Origin: Metellina segmentata
Taxonomy: Eukaryota; Arthropoda; Arachnida; Araneae; Tetragnathidae
NCBI GenBank assembly: GCA_947359465.1
Contig: OX375872.1
Coordinates: forward strand, 136,264,011 to 136,328,010
Length of the DNA: 64,000 nucleotides
Direction: 5' to 3'
A program made the position numbers and the translations under genes. Positions 1 through 10,979 of this stretch are shown piece after piece (position 1 is the stretch's first letter; each line of letters opens with the position of its first letter). The notes below the pieces were generated by a model. The model saw only the letters and a program-made list of their open reading frames with translations, was not told the origin of the DNA and did no database searches.

Positions 1-640
1 AGAAGTTAGGCCTCTTCAGGTCCAATGTAGCTCTCAGTTTGTATGGTGTGATCCCTTGCTTTTGAATCTTCTACCACCAGAGCAATATCCTGGATCATAA
101 TTTATTGAAACACATAGAGATTAAAACCGTTCCATGTTATTTAGATTTCAAACGAACCTTTTTTATCGAAAGACTGTCTCAGCGAGCCAACCTCCTTAAT
201 GGTTCTTCCTCTGTCTTGTGGCGCATGAAAATGGCCTCAATTTTTCAAACTACTTATGATTATGAACCTCAACTGGTACTTTCGACTCATTAATTACTGT
301 GATACACGCGATTCCGCCATTGGACGCTGACAAACTGCGTTTCTTTTGGAATGGGAAAAAGGAAAAGAAGCGGAATTTCGCGATTCATTTTCTCTGCGTA
401 ACTGTCAACAGATGCCATTGTGCCGTTGCGGAAATAATTGTTTTGTAAAACTTTTCCACCGAATGCTATTTGGGGAGAATTGAAGCAGTTGCAATTGCCA
501 CGTAGCATTCGACAGTTCCTTTATACCGAGCTGGTTTCGTTTACATGGTAATTTTAATTTATGAGGGGTGATAAAGTCTGTTAGTGATTTCAAGCTACTT
601 TGGAAAAATGAATGAGAAGTATATCTGTGTAACATGTTTC
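1..640. other. unassigned sequence
   Basis: No gene or recognisable repeat was found. The short open frames here look random and carry no known motif. Part of it (300-540) is slightly more GC-rich than its surroundings. Confidence 0.4.
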
Positions 641-1398
641 TATAACTCTCAGATTTGCAAGTAGTGTAGTGTTACTTTTATGCAACAGCCCATGATAATT
701 GACTAAATAACCAGATCCTTTGGTTGAACGAATTCATTCATAGATTCATTCAGGTTTCAGAAGAATTCTTTTGTTCCTTTCGTTGGAATATAATTCTTTT
801 AAAAGATTCTATAAACTTATTTAGAATAAAATCTTTTTGAAATATTCTAGGTACTTTCCTTGGAATATAATTACTTGAAACGATTTTCTTAGTACTTTCC
901 TTAGAAATAAATCCTCCTTAGACAATATTATGTTGGTAATTTCTTTAGATTTCAATCTTTTTTAAATATTGTATTGCTTCTTGGAATATAATTATTCTAA
1001 GAATAGAATCATATGGAAAAATTCAATAGGTTTTTTCCTTAGAAAGGAAGCCTTTTAAATGATTATTTTGGTAATTTTCTTAGAAAATTATCTTTGGGAA
1101 AGATTCTATCGTTTCTTTCCTTCGAAAGTCCCTTGAAAGAATCTTTCGGTCATTTCCTTAGAATAGAATCCTTTCAAAATATTACATCGACCATTTCCTT
1201 AGAAAGCAAACCTTTTGAAAGATCCGTTTGGTGTCATTTCCATAGAATAGAATATTTTGGAAAGATTCAATCGATCTTTTCCTAAGAAAATAATTCTCGG
1301 GATGATTGTATTTGTCAATAAGGTGAAAGCGGATTAGAAGTCAAACAGGGAAGACTGCGGGAAAGTGGAATTACGTTTGTAAACTCCTAAGAGGATCA
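641..1398 (+). mobile_element. M41 element, degenerate copy
   Basis: This is a dispersed repeat made of a conserved left flank (about 641-740, with GTGTAGTGTTACTTTTA and a GACTAAATAACCA-like block), a diverged 41-bp minisatellite (about 757-1310) and a conserved right flank (1312-1380, GATTAGAAGTCA...CAGGGAAGACTGCGGGAA). The same flanks bound the array at 19003-20748. The terminal TTAA sites are degraded here. Confidence 0.6.
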
Positions 1399-2149
1399 AA
1401 GGAGAATTAAATAGTAGTTAAGTTTATTATACTGTATTTGTTTAAAAATAATGTGATGCTTTTTCCTAATGTCCTAAGTATGAAAATTTTGAATGTATTA
1501 CATACGAGTAGTGCAAGAGCCTAAAATATTCTTGAGTTAAAATATTCAATTATAATTGTTTTAAATTAAAATTTGCAAGGTAAAGTATTTATTCCTTCAG
1601 AATATATTTCTACCAGACTTTTATTGAGAAACAAACACTTGTTAAATACCAGAGTAAATGTTGCTTGGGAGCTATAGACTGTATTTCTCTCTGATCTAGA
1701 TGAAAATGTTACAAAGTTAGAAAGTTTTAGTCACACAAATATTTAGGTCTCTTTTATGTTAAAATTAATAAACGGTCGCATTAAATTCGAAAAGGATAGG
1801 AAAGTAATAATTCGAAATAAAACGGTAGAATTTATTTGAAATTGATTCTTTTTAAGGTAATTAAGCACCGGTATCATGAGAATGCACACATCATAGCAAT
1901 AAATCAAAGAAATGGTTCAACTGATATTATATTTACCTATTTTTTAAATGTCTACATTGTAAACGAATAGCGTAATGAAATTTTTATTTATTTATAGATA
2001 TGCAAGTACTTTAATTGTATAGCTGTTTTGCACGTTCCGACTGTCACATTTGTGTACAGTATATTTATATATATTATATGATTTCAAGAACACAGGAATT
2101 TCAAAAAAATTACTTTGTACTTAAAATGAAGCTTTAGCGCGCTTGCAAG
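1399..2149. other. unassigned AT-rich sequence
   Basis: No gene, repeat boundary or RNA feature was recognised. Confidence 0.4.
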
Positions 2150-3470
2150 GGTAGTTTCTGGTTTATTGCACCCCGGCTGTTTGGATACATATCTCTCTCT
2201 CAGTGTTGTTTCTACTGCGCATAAACTCTACTTGTAACAAAGTCAGTTTTACCGTCAAACAGTACCGATCTTTTACCTTCACTAGATGCTAACAGCCGTC
2301 TGGCCCGTTGTTTCTACTGCAAGTTAAATATCTAAGCAATAAAACCAGTTTTACAGAGTTATCAAGGATCAGATGTGAGCAAATGTTTCTTTGGCTAACT
2401 AGTAGGGATGCGACATCGATGTCGATGTTTTCAAAACATCGATGTATTTAAAATCGATGTATTGGGGTCGATGTTTTTGCAACATCGATGTTTATACCTG
2501 TCGATGTTTTTATGTTGTCGATGTTTTATTTTTATATGAAAAAAGTACCGTTATAAAAATTTTAAAAATAACCAAATAGCATAATTTTTATAATCAGCAA
2601 ACTGAACATACTTTTAGACCAAAGTGACCAAGAATGAAGAGTCTGAAAAGTAGGGATGCGACATCGATGTCGATGTTTTGTAAACATTGATGTTTTAGAA
2701 AAATACATCGATGTATTGGAGCCGATGTCGCATTACTAGTTGCTAAACCAGTTTTAAGAAATGGGGAAACAAGTTTAAATACACTGAATTTTAAAAACAT
2801 CGATGCTTTGGGGGCGATGTATTATCAATATCGTTGTTTTAATTTTGAACATCGATGTTTTGCTGTCGATGTCGCATCCATAGTTGGGTAAACCAGTTTT
2901 AAGAAATTGGAAACAAAGTTTAAATACACTGAATTAAAAAAAAAATCGATGGTTTGGGGGCGATGTATTTTCAACATCGATGTTTTGCTGTCGATGTCAC
3001 ATCACAAGTTGCTAAACCAGTTTTTAGAAATGGGGGAAACAAGTTTAAATACACTGAATTTTAAAAACATCGATGTTTTTGGGTCGATGTATTATCAATA
3101 TCGATGTTTTAATTTTGAACATCGATGTTTTGCTATCGATGTCGCATCCCTACTAACTAGTATCCTAGATGCTGTTGTTTCTACCGCGCATCAACTCTTC
3201 TTGTAACGAAATGAGTTTTACAGACAAGTACCAACAACTTTTTCTTCTCCTCCAGTGCTAGAGACAGTCTTTGCAGATGCTTCTACCGCACATAAACTAT
3301 CCCAGCAATAAAACTAGTTTTACAGAGTGATCTAGGACATGTGGGAATTTTCTACGACTAGCTAAAGTGAACTCATGGCGCTGTTTCTACTGCACGTTAA
3401 TTTTATGGTAATTAAATCAGCTTTACAAATAGATGCCTGCAACCTTTTTTACCCTGGTTTAGTTGCACTT
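2150..3470 (+). repeat. 103-bp tandem array split by a MITE
   Basis: Five diverged units share GTTTCTACTGCGCATAAACT and a later ACCAGTTTTACAGAG block. The GTTTCTA landmark falls near 2208, 2310, 3177, 3279 and 3383. Once the 750-bp MITE and its 8-bp duplication are removed, every spacing is about 102-104 bp. The array therefore predates the MITE. Confidence 0.75.
2403..3152 (+). mobile_element. hAT-like MITE with ATCGAT palindrome clusters
   Basis: The element begins TAGGGATGCGACATCGATG and ends with its inverted counterpart, CATCGATGTCGCATCCCTA in reverse sense. It is flanked by a perfect 8-bp duplication CTAACTAG (2395-2402 and 3153-3160). An 8-bp duplication with TAGGG-type ends fits the hAT superfamily. 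The interior holds many copies of ACATCGATGTTTT-like palindromes and about four imperfect direct repeats containing GTTTAAATACACTGAATT. It encodes no transposase. The short frames here are by-products of the repeats. Confidence 0.85.
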
Positions 3471-4302
3471 TACTTTGTATACAACTACTCGGAACTATTA
3501 TATCATTGACGTAAAGCTATTATCAGACAGCAAGTTTCCAAGTTTCTTTCATTTCCAGATAAAATGTTTTCTGACAGTTAATGAGAAACGTTTATAAAAA
3601 TTAATAGTTTCTTTGTTTATTTTTTTGCACCCACAGTTTTAATTTAAATCCACGTTTCTTTACATTTCTAAGTGACTCGCTGGAATCGAATTATCCAAGA
3701 ATAAAGTGCTGTTTTATTAAAGGAAAGAATTATGAATATTTAAAATATTAATTTGACCATCCTTTGTTAAAACTCTAACGATATTAATGAAGTTCATAAA
3801 TATGTGTGGTACAAATTGTAACTGAATAAGTATATTTCTCTGATAAAAAGTACTTGGATAAATCTACATATCCCGAAGAAGTGAGATAAAATTTATTTTA
3901 TAGATACACACACAAAAACCTTATAAGCAAAAATAAGAACAAAATTTTAATTATATTTTAAAAATAAGTTTTGAATAAAATAAAGTTTTCTTTTTTCTTT
4001 CCAATTTCTTTTATCAACAGGTACATTATACCTTTTAGAATAAGCTTCGGAATCTAAACACATTTAACCTTTTGACTACGTCATTAGATATAATGGCGTG
4101 TTTCTTTCTTGGCGCAATTCTTTTAACTATCAATGTACAACTGCTGTAAAGTACATAGTCTAAAGATTAATTTCTCTGCCGAAAATATTATTAAATTGCA
4201 ACAAATCCATTTGAATGTATGGTGAATACATTCTGTTTCTCTCCTTGAATTTTCTATAATATTTCACTGAGATGGAAATAAACCGTCACCCCAGATACTC
4301 TA
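3471..4302. other. unassigned AT-rich sequence
   Basis: Nothing recognisable was found. TTAACCTTTTGACTACG near 4067 faintly resembles a TTAA-element end but has no partner. Confidence 0.35.
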
Positions 4303-4521
4303 TTATTGTCTGCTGCACTCAGTACAAATAAAAACACCACGTTGAAACTTCAAACTTACATCAAACAATTCACAAAAAGGACACATTGTATTCCCCGCTA
4401 TGCTATTCCCTAGAAAAACTCCTGGAAAAGTATACACTACACATAAACGACGAACAAGAAGTAATCCCAGTAGATTAAAACTTTTACTTTCTCTGGAATG
4501 AACAATTAGCAAGATTAACAT
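4303..4521 (-). CDS. candidate exon with a zinc-ribbon-like Cys pattern (doubtful)
   Basis: This is a 72-codon frame. Near its C-terminus is CPFC, 17 residues, then CTEC: two CxxC pairs, as in small zinc ribbons. On the minus strand TTCATTCCAG precedes AGAAAG, a plausible splice acceptor, and GATGTAAGT inside the frame is a strong donor match. I cannot assign a family. It may be chance or part of an unknown minus-strand gene together with the frame at 4606-4827. Confidence 0.18.
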   Translation of the reverse strand: MLILLIVHSRESKSFNLLGLLLVRRLCVVYTFPGVFLGNSIAGNTMCPFCELFDVSLKFQRGVFICTECSRQ

Positions 4522-4605
4522 CTTACGTGTTAGAGATGTTATCGACCCTCACGGCTTGTTCCCAAACAGCCCAGCCAATCACTTGCTTCAGGAGATTATT
4601 ATGTC

Positions 4606-4827
4606 CTAATCAGAAGAGCCCCGATTTTCCACTGGATTAGATTCGTTCTCATTTAGCTTTACTCGCACCAAGAAATCTCCGCGAAGTTGATGGGCCTGGA
4701 GTCCATCACTCTTACAAACCTTGGCCTCGTCAAACGCGCTTTCTTTAATCTTGTTGATGAGCGTGTTGTCCGGCAATTTAATCATTGTTAAAAGCAGACT
4801 GTGTTTACATTGGGTGAATCCTTTCAT
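4606..4827 (-). CDS. candidate host exon, unknown protein (doubtful)
   Basis: This 73-codon frame lies in a segment less AT-rich than its neighbours and has a charged, globular-looking composition, unlike the low-complexity shadows elsewhere. The frame stays open for ten codons upstream of the ATG, adding a CDPC pair. CGAGTAAAG inside it could be a splice donor towards the frame at 4303-4521. There is no family match from memory. Confidence 0.2.
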   Translation of the reverse strand: MKGFTQCKHSLLLTMIKLPDNTLINKIKESAFDEAKVCKSDGLQAHQLRGDFLVRVKLNENESNPVENRGSSD

Positions 4828-5104
4828 ACAGGGGTCACAGTTTTGAAAGCGTGGGGATTATTGTTGGCTGCTCAGGGAAGTTGTTTACCTAATGGTCATT
4901 AAAAAGGGCTATTTCGGTATCGTGGGGAAAATGAGACAAAACCCGGTCTAAAGGCGGATAAATAGCCTTTTATGCTTGGAGTCTTTGATGAAGGTGGTAT
5001 TTAGCATCTACGGGGGTTTTGTTTTGGTAAAACTCGTGAAATATAATATAACTTTATGTACTGAAAGGACCTCTGCTGAGTACACACGCATAACTCCATC
5101 TTGA

Positions 5105-5610
5105 AACCCTCAGTTTCCCTGCATGACTACTTAGTCTTGACCTTCGTGACCGATATGATCATTCCATAGGATTCTATTCTAAGGAATGGAGAAATATAAT
5201 CTTTCTAATGGATTATATCATTAGGAAAAGATGAATGAAAACTTTACAAACTATTCTATTCTAAGGAAAGGATAAATATATATTATATTTCCAATGCATT
5301 AGTTTCTTGGGAAGGATACAATGGAAACCTTACGAACGGTTCTTTTCTAAAGTAAAAAGAAATATAACTTTTTTGTAATGTATTATATTTTTAGAAAAGA
5401 AGCAATGGAAAGTTTACAAACGATTATATTCTATGGAAGTGACCAACAATACATTACTAATAAATGCTTTTGAGGAAAACCCCTTTGCAAAGGATTCAAA
5501 TATTTTCAAATGATTCATTTCATAGGAAAGCAACAGTTGAATTAAGTCCAAACTATTCTATTCTAAGGAAAGGACAGATATAATATTTCTAAAGATTTTC
5601 TCTAAATGTC
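5105..5610 (-). mobile_element. M41 element, inverted copy
   Basis: The conserved right-hand flank appears inverted at 5105-5150 (CAGTTTCCCTGCATGACTAC...). It is followed by an inverted, diverged 41-bp array with units such as GGATTCTATTCTAAGGAA. The far end is unclear. Confidence 0.55.
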
Positions 5611-5723
5611 ATTTACTATTTCAAAAGAGAGAAATACGACCAGGTAAGTTACATAAATCGGTTCCTCCGCAGACACCAACAAATTTGTTTCCAATCATTT
5701 TATATGAAATTCATATTCATTAA

Positions 5724-6222
5724 CCCTCTATGGGTCCCAAGTGTATTATTCCACCTAACAACCTTTGGTATTCCGTGCATGAAATTTAACCAGTCTTCAT
5801 TTCAGTGAGCAGTAGGATCTCTCCTAAGATTTCAGTTATATGAAATGAGTAATTGAATCCTTCCAAATTAGTCTTTTCATAGGGAATGAGCAAGATAATT
5901 TTCACCAAAAGACTGTATTATAAAATAATAAACAATTGTATGTTTTGAAAGGATTCTATTATAAAAAACAAGAAACAATATTATATATTTCTAAATGATT
6001 CTATTATAAATAAAGTATCGATATGATATTTCGAAAGTATTCTACTTTGAGGAAATAAGAAAGGAGCAATAATATATTTTCAAATGCTTCTATTCTACAG
6101 AAAAGAGTAATAGAATATTTCCAATGGGTTCTATTCTAAGCAAATGAGTGATTGAATCTTTACGAGAGCTTTACTATTCTATAGTATTGTCCAGTAGAAT
6201 CGTTCCAAAGAAAGATTTTATT
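5724..6222 (-). mobile_element. M41 element, inverted, with TTAA end
   Basis: It starts TTAACCCTCTATGGG (TTAA at 5720-5723). The inverted conserved flank follows (TTATTCCACC..., TGCATGAAATTTAACCAG), then inverted 41-bp units to about 6222. Its other terminus is missing where a P43-type end begins. Confidence 0.6.
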
Positions 6223-6226
6223 CTAA

Positions 6227-6262
6227 CCCTCCAATTGCTTCAACATGATACCTCGTCCAATA
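6227..6262 (+). mobile_element. P43 element left terminus (fragment)
   Basis: CTAACCCTCCAATTGCTTC followed by a GATACCTCGTCC-like block matches the consensus left end of the 43-bp family. No array follows directly, so this is a terminal fragment abutting an M41 array. Confidence 0.45.
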
Positions 6263-6774
6263 TGTGGTAATTTTTGTTAAGGTCAAAATACCTCTATATA
6301 AAACTTGCTTTAGACAAAATTGCCTATTATTCCAAGGGCAACGTTTATTCAGATATGAAAAACAAATTTCTCCTTTCCAGAATTGGTGACAGTTTCAAAC
6401 AGGTCTTTTCACCAAAGGATACACACTAAGCCTTACGATTTTTTGCCGGCATGTAAGACTTTTAGTAGAATTTAGTAGTAATAGATACTAAATGATATCG
6501 CGTTACCAGTCTGAGTTCTCGACATGTAGATTGGCAGGTAGTCTAATTGAAATTCATGTAAAACAGGTATTCGAATAAATAAGATGACTAGTTAGCGTAT
6601 CGATGATACAATTCAACGACAGCTTAATCCTGCAGTCACTTACTTCATGGACTACTGCCAAACTTGTGGGGATAAGTGCGAGTAGTTGCCTAGTTGGGCA
6701 TGAAACGATTTCCAGTAGAAATGAGGTAATAGGATGACATTGCGTTGTTTATTGCGCCATATACATCTAACTGA
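6263..6774. other. unassigned sequence
   Basis: No gene or clear repeat was seen. Confidence 0.35.
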
Positions 6775-7117
6775 AACTCCCGGTGATTATCTTGACGAAT
6801 TATCTCGCCATTAGCAAAACTGACCACATCTTGACAAACGAGATGCCGTGTTATTCTTTAGGAAACTGACAATTTCTTGATGGACTAGGTAATTCGTCAT
6901 TATTGAGAAAACTTACCAGATCTTACTGGACGTGAATTTAGGACGATTATTTAGACGATTGACGATATCTATATGGAAGAGGTATATAGCGATTATTTAG
7001 AAAACTGACAACACCTTGATAGACGAGAAATATCGCCATTATTTAGAAAATTGACGAGATCTATATAAAAGAAGTATATAATGATTAGTTGGAAAACACT
7101 CTCTTGATGAACGAAAC
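6775..7117 (+). mobile_element. P43 minisatellite element, degenerate
   Basis: Diverged 43-bp units have the form ATTAGCAAAACTGACCA-ATCTTGA--GACGAGA. The left edge, CTCCCGGTGATTATCTTGACG, resembles other P43 left ends. The right edge is uncertain. Confidence 0.5.
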
Positions 7118-7590
7118 ATCTCTGTACTAATTCTACATTGAAAGTCTACAGCTTTCCTTACTTTCTCAAAACACAAGTAAACATCTCTTCCAGTCTATAA
7201 AAGACCCCATGAATAAATCATTTATAGAATAGATTTTCAATTCTTCTTTACATCGAAGTCCCAGTTGCCCACTAACAATTAAACGGTGTCATATTGAAGC
7301 CACAAGAACATACCGGAAAGGTTATGAAAGACTTGTATTGACAAATACCTTTGCTTATGCTTTCTATGCGGAAAATAATGAAGCCTTACTATATACAAAT
7401 CATGCGACACGGCAAAATGTAAACTTTTGTATTCGAGGTATGAATGATATAGTTATATGTATGTATCCACAAAGAAATATGATCGTATTTCCATTATCTC
7501 GTTCGATGTTTTTGCTTCGTATAGAATTGTGCGACATACCACTTTTCTGAAGTAAAACGATGTAAGTTAGTCAAAATCATTCTTAGTATG
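7118..7590. other. unassigned AT-rich sequence
   Basis: A 70-codon open frame (7338-7550) has no recognisable motif and is probably chance. Confidence 0.35.
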
Positions 7591-7592
7591 TA

Positions 7593-7720
7593 GCTAATGT
7601 CGTACTGGAGAAACACAATGGGCATTGGCGACAGTCAGGGTTCAATCCCCCAGGGAAAAAAATCGAGGTCAACACGGTAATTTGGTACCATGATCGAAAG
7701 ATGAGGATAGCAGGGGAATT
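7593..7720 (-). mobile_element. SINE 3' fragment
   Basis: The inverted SINE tail and body (GTCGTACTGGAGAAACACA...) is cut off before the tRNA-like head. Confidence 0.65.
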
Positions 7721-7780
7721 CATACGAGAATCCAAAAATTCCACTTTTCTAGGAAACGCCTCAAGGTTCTAAGCTTCGAG

Positions 7781-8115
7781 CCGACCAACCGGTATAGTGG
7801 TTAAGGTGTTAGCCTCTAGATCGGAAGGTTCCTGGTTCGAATCCGGGTTCGGGCATGGATGTTTGTAAGCGTATGGTGTAGAGGCGGCTGGTGCACCTTA
7901 AATCTGTCGTGGCCGAAAGTCCTCACGTTGGGTTGGCGTGGATGTTTGGAGAGTGGGGTGCCAGCTTAGATGTTGCTTCGTCATCTGACCGTGGTTCAAA
8001 ATTACGAAGTGTTGTCCTCGGATCTTTCCCTTAAGGGACTGATCCCGGACCGTCGTCAATAGCCCGTTGTGTTGCTCTAGTACGACGTTAACTAAATATT
8101 ACCAATTATTATTAT
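7781..8115 (+). mobile_element. full-length SINE, family A
   Basis: A tRNA-like head opens CCGACCAACCGGTATAGTGG. It has an A box (TAGTGGTTAAGG) and a perfect B box (GGTTCGAATCC), the RNA polymerase III promoter. The shared SINE body follows, with an AATTACC-type tail. A 12-bp duplication CTAAGCTTCGAG (7769-7780 and 8116-8127) shows LINE-mediated insertion. Confidence 0.9.
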
Positions 8116-8206
8116 CTAAGCTTCGAGAAGTTCATTTTTCCACAATCGCCAGGAGCTCATTTTATTCCTCCGAGTGTTTCTAGGACACATACAGTCCTGG
8201 TAAATT

Positions 8207-8624
8207 ACATGTTGTTGTTCTCAGATCATTTCCTTCGGGTTTGAGGGCCGCGATAGCCCGTTTGGAAGAGTAACGAATTAGCAATTGGAGGCTTGCGAGT
8301 TCGAATCCCATCAAAGACCGTCGTGAGCAAGGGGGGTCTGGTACACGTTAAATCTGTCATTCCCTCAAATGTTCTCATGGGTGTGGAAGTTTGGAGAATG
8401 GGTGCGAGCTCAGGCGCTGACTCGTCATCTAACCGTGGTTCAAAATTACTTGGTGTTGTCTTCGGATCTTCGCCTTTGGTATTGATCCCGGACCGTCATT
8501 AATATCCCGTTGTGATACTCCAGTGCGATGTTAATTAAAATACATATCTACCCTTCGGGTTTAATCGCGGACACATGCCAATAGCCCGTTGTGTTCCTCC
8601 AGTGCGACGTTAAGTAAATACCTA
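8207..8624 (+). mobile_element. old SINE interrupted by a younger SINE
   Basis: Body fragments at 8207-8244 and 8552-8624 join into one SINE 3' region (TTGTTCTCAGATC...CCTTCGGGTTTRA...AGCCCGTTGTG...GTGCGACGTTAA). Its tail also carries the CCCGGG-ended element that begins at 8625. Confidence 0.7.
8245..8551 (+). mobile_element. full-length SINE, family B
   Basis: The head (CGCGATAGCCCGTTTGGAAG) has a B-box match, GAGTTCGAATCC. The shared body ends GTGCGATGTTAATTAAAATAC. It sits inside an older SINE with the 13-bp duplication CCTTCGGGTTTRA (8232-8244 and 8552-8564). Confidence 0.85.
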
Positions 8625-9414
8625 TTCCCGGGAGCAGAAAGTGTTTAAAATTGCGACGTACGTCGCATAACAATGTTTTATAAATTTTATCAAAATTTTG
8701 GCCGATTTTTTTGTTTAGTCATAAGTTACGATGTTCTTCAGTGCAAACCGCGATCCTTATCACACCTTTTTTTCTTTTCTAGCTACGGAACAACCACCCT
8801 ACACCGCCCCAAATTACCACAAACACTTTAGAAATAACACACCGTCTATGTCAATGACAAAATAATTAACTTCAAAGTTTATCGACGGAATTGCAAATTC
8901 TGAAAGCATATCTTGGTTTTAAATAAAGTAAGTTCTTAATTTTGATGTGTTTTATAAAAAAAATTTCATATATATTTATCCGATAATTGTAGCCTCTATA
9001 TCGCAAGATTCCTTGTTCGAATCTGGGTCTGGGCAGGGATGTTTGTAATCGTATGGTGTAGAGGCGGCTGGTGCACCTTAAATCTGTCATGGCCGAAAGT
9101 CCTCACGTTGGGTTGGTGTGGAAGTTTGGAGAGTGGGGTGCCAGCTCAAGTGTTGCTTCGTCATCTGACCGTGGTTCAAAATTACGAGGTGTTGTCCTCG
9201 GTTCTTTCCCTTAAGGGATTGATCCTGGACCTTCGTCAATAGCTCGTTGTGTTGCATAGTATGATTTTAACTAATAATTACCAATTATCCGATAATTGTA
9301 TTTGACGTCTGTTTTTTTACAACAGTTTTCAAAATGCGGACAAAATACCTGCAGAACAATTGCAATTGCTTGGAGTTGTGTTGCAGTACACTGAATATAA
9401 TTCTGCACCTGTGG
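8625..9414 (+). mobile_element. unclassified DNA element, CCCGGG-type ends, copy 1
   Basis: The left end is TTCCCGGGAGCAGAAAG and the right end is TTCTGCACCTGTGG, so the termini are weakly inverted. A 7-bp duplication ATACCTA (8618-8624 and 9415-9421) flanks it. Removing the nested SINE leaves about 480 bp that aligns along its length with 53106-53607. The interior has the 14-bp perfect palindrome GCGACGTACGTCGC. There is no coding capacity. The superfamily is not recognised. Confidence 0.75.
8992..9284 (+). mobile_element. SINE, family A, 5' truncated
   Basis: It starts within the anticodon region of the head, keeps a B box (TTGTTCGAATC) and the whole body, and ends AATTACC. A perfect 16-bp duplication TTATCCGATAATTGTA (8976-8991 and 9285-9300) flanks it. 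The paralogue near 53484 preserves the uninterrupted site. Confidence 0.9.
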
Positions 9415-9429
9415 ATACCTACCTTCCTA

Positions 9430-9976
9430 AATTATAACACTAAAAGGACAGTATTTGTCTATGTAAACTCAATTAACGCAGATAAGTGAAATTGAGTGCA
9501 AAATCAGGTTCATATGTGTCATATTAATGCACTTACGTTAGCTTTTTGAGCAAAGCCCTACTTTTCAACTACCCCACTTTGATCCATCAATTCACCTCGT
9601 TTGGGCGTCCTCCAAAATCGCTCAAAGTTTGTTACTTACACGTCTGTAGTTGAAACTAACACCCGCTTTTCTGAGAAATTGTTGCAACCAAATTACGGAA
9701 AACTGTGGCTGGTAAAGATAGGATTAAGTTGTAAGATGTGTCACAAAGTGCGGAAAAGGTAATGCATTTGTCTGCACGTGGATTTAGTCGATAGAATATT
9801 ATTTGGAAATAATACCATCATCAAGGCTTTTGAACTTGAATTAACTCTATAATGAAATCACACATGAGTTTGACATAAACATCCAGGAAAATTAATAGGT
9901 CTAACAAGAAAATAAATATAATTCGCAATTTTAACGGAAGCTGTTTGCTGATACCGTGAAACAGCTATATACGACT
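9430..9976. other. unassigned sequence
   Basis: No feature was recognised. Confidence 0.35.
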
Positions 9977-10252
9977 GGATCGTGGCAGCCGTGTTGGAAG
10001 AGTAACGTATTAGCTGTCGGAGGGTTGCGGGTTCGAATTCAACCGTAGATAGTCGTGTGCAAGGGTGGCTGGTGCACGTTGAATCTGTCATGGCCTCAGA
10101 TGTCCTTACGTTGGCGTGGTGTGGAAGTTTGGAGAGTGGAGTGCCAGTTCAGGTGTGACCTCGTCATCTGACTGTGGTTCAGAGATACGTGGTGTTGTCC
10201 TAGGATCTCTCATTTCGAGTTTGATCCCGAGGTGTCGCTAATAGCCCGTTAT
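9977..10252 (+). mobile_element. SINE, family B
   Basis: The head (CGTGGCAGCCGTGTTGGAAG, B box GGTTCGAATTC) and the full body are present. The tail is lost after TAGCCCGTTATGG. Confidence 0.8.
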
Positions 10253-10979
10253 GGCTTAAACACATCGTATAAATTGAAATATTGTTTTATATTCTTGTCG
10301 TGAACTTAACCCAATAAAAATACTTTTCATCAAAGCGATAAGATTAAAATTATCAGACCTAAAAGAAACATTCAGATTTTTCAACATTTCCTGGTTTTAA
10401 TAACAAGGTAAGCATTCATCCTATTAATTTGTACGGAGGAAAAATACTTTTGATGTAAAGAACTGTGTTTCTTTTTCAGTTGCGGTTTTCTCTTTTACTT
10501 TAACCTTTCATTAGACCTTTCATTACCCGATTTATCGTTTGTGTCGCTGCCAGTGGCGCAAAGTGTATATATTCTAGAACAAAACTAACAGACTTGCAAA
10601 GCTTTCTTTCAGAAACTACAAAGAAGTCGTTAATTGTATCCTTCTTGATGGGGTAATCAGGTTTTCTTCCGTAAAAAAGTTAAGGGTTGCTGTCCTGCAA
10701 AATGAATTTACAGGCATCCTATAAATAGTTGGAATAGTCTTTCAATGGTCTTAATAAGTTTTATTTTCCTTTTAACGCTATTAAAAACAAGCGTGATTCT
10801 TAAAACTAGAGCCCCCCTCCCCCCATTAGTCCCGAAATGTCACTGAACTTTTCCCTTTAGTTAACTATATTTGTATAAAACATTGAAATGAGCGGAGATG
10901 AAAAGAAAAATCTCAATTACATTTAATTTGATCGAGTGTAGAATTTAAATACATGAAAGTTATATTTCAGTTTCGTTCC
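10253..10979. other. unassigned AT-rich sequence
   Basis: No gene was found. A short C-run (GCCCCCCTCCCCCC) lies at about 10811. Confidence 0.35.

Noticed and set aside
2594..3206. Open frames of 68-99 codons in the ATCGAT region (and 62828-63531)
   Set aside because: They arise from the MITE's internal repeats, recur in both copies and have no domain.
7781..7860. Near-intact tRNA-like sequences with A and B boxes (also at 43800, 44560 and 45150)
   Set aside because: They continue into the SINE body, lie between target duplications and have poor acceptor and anticodon stems. They are SINE heads, not tRNA genes.
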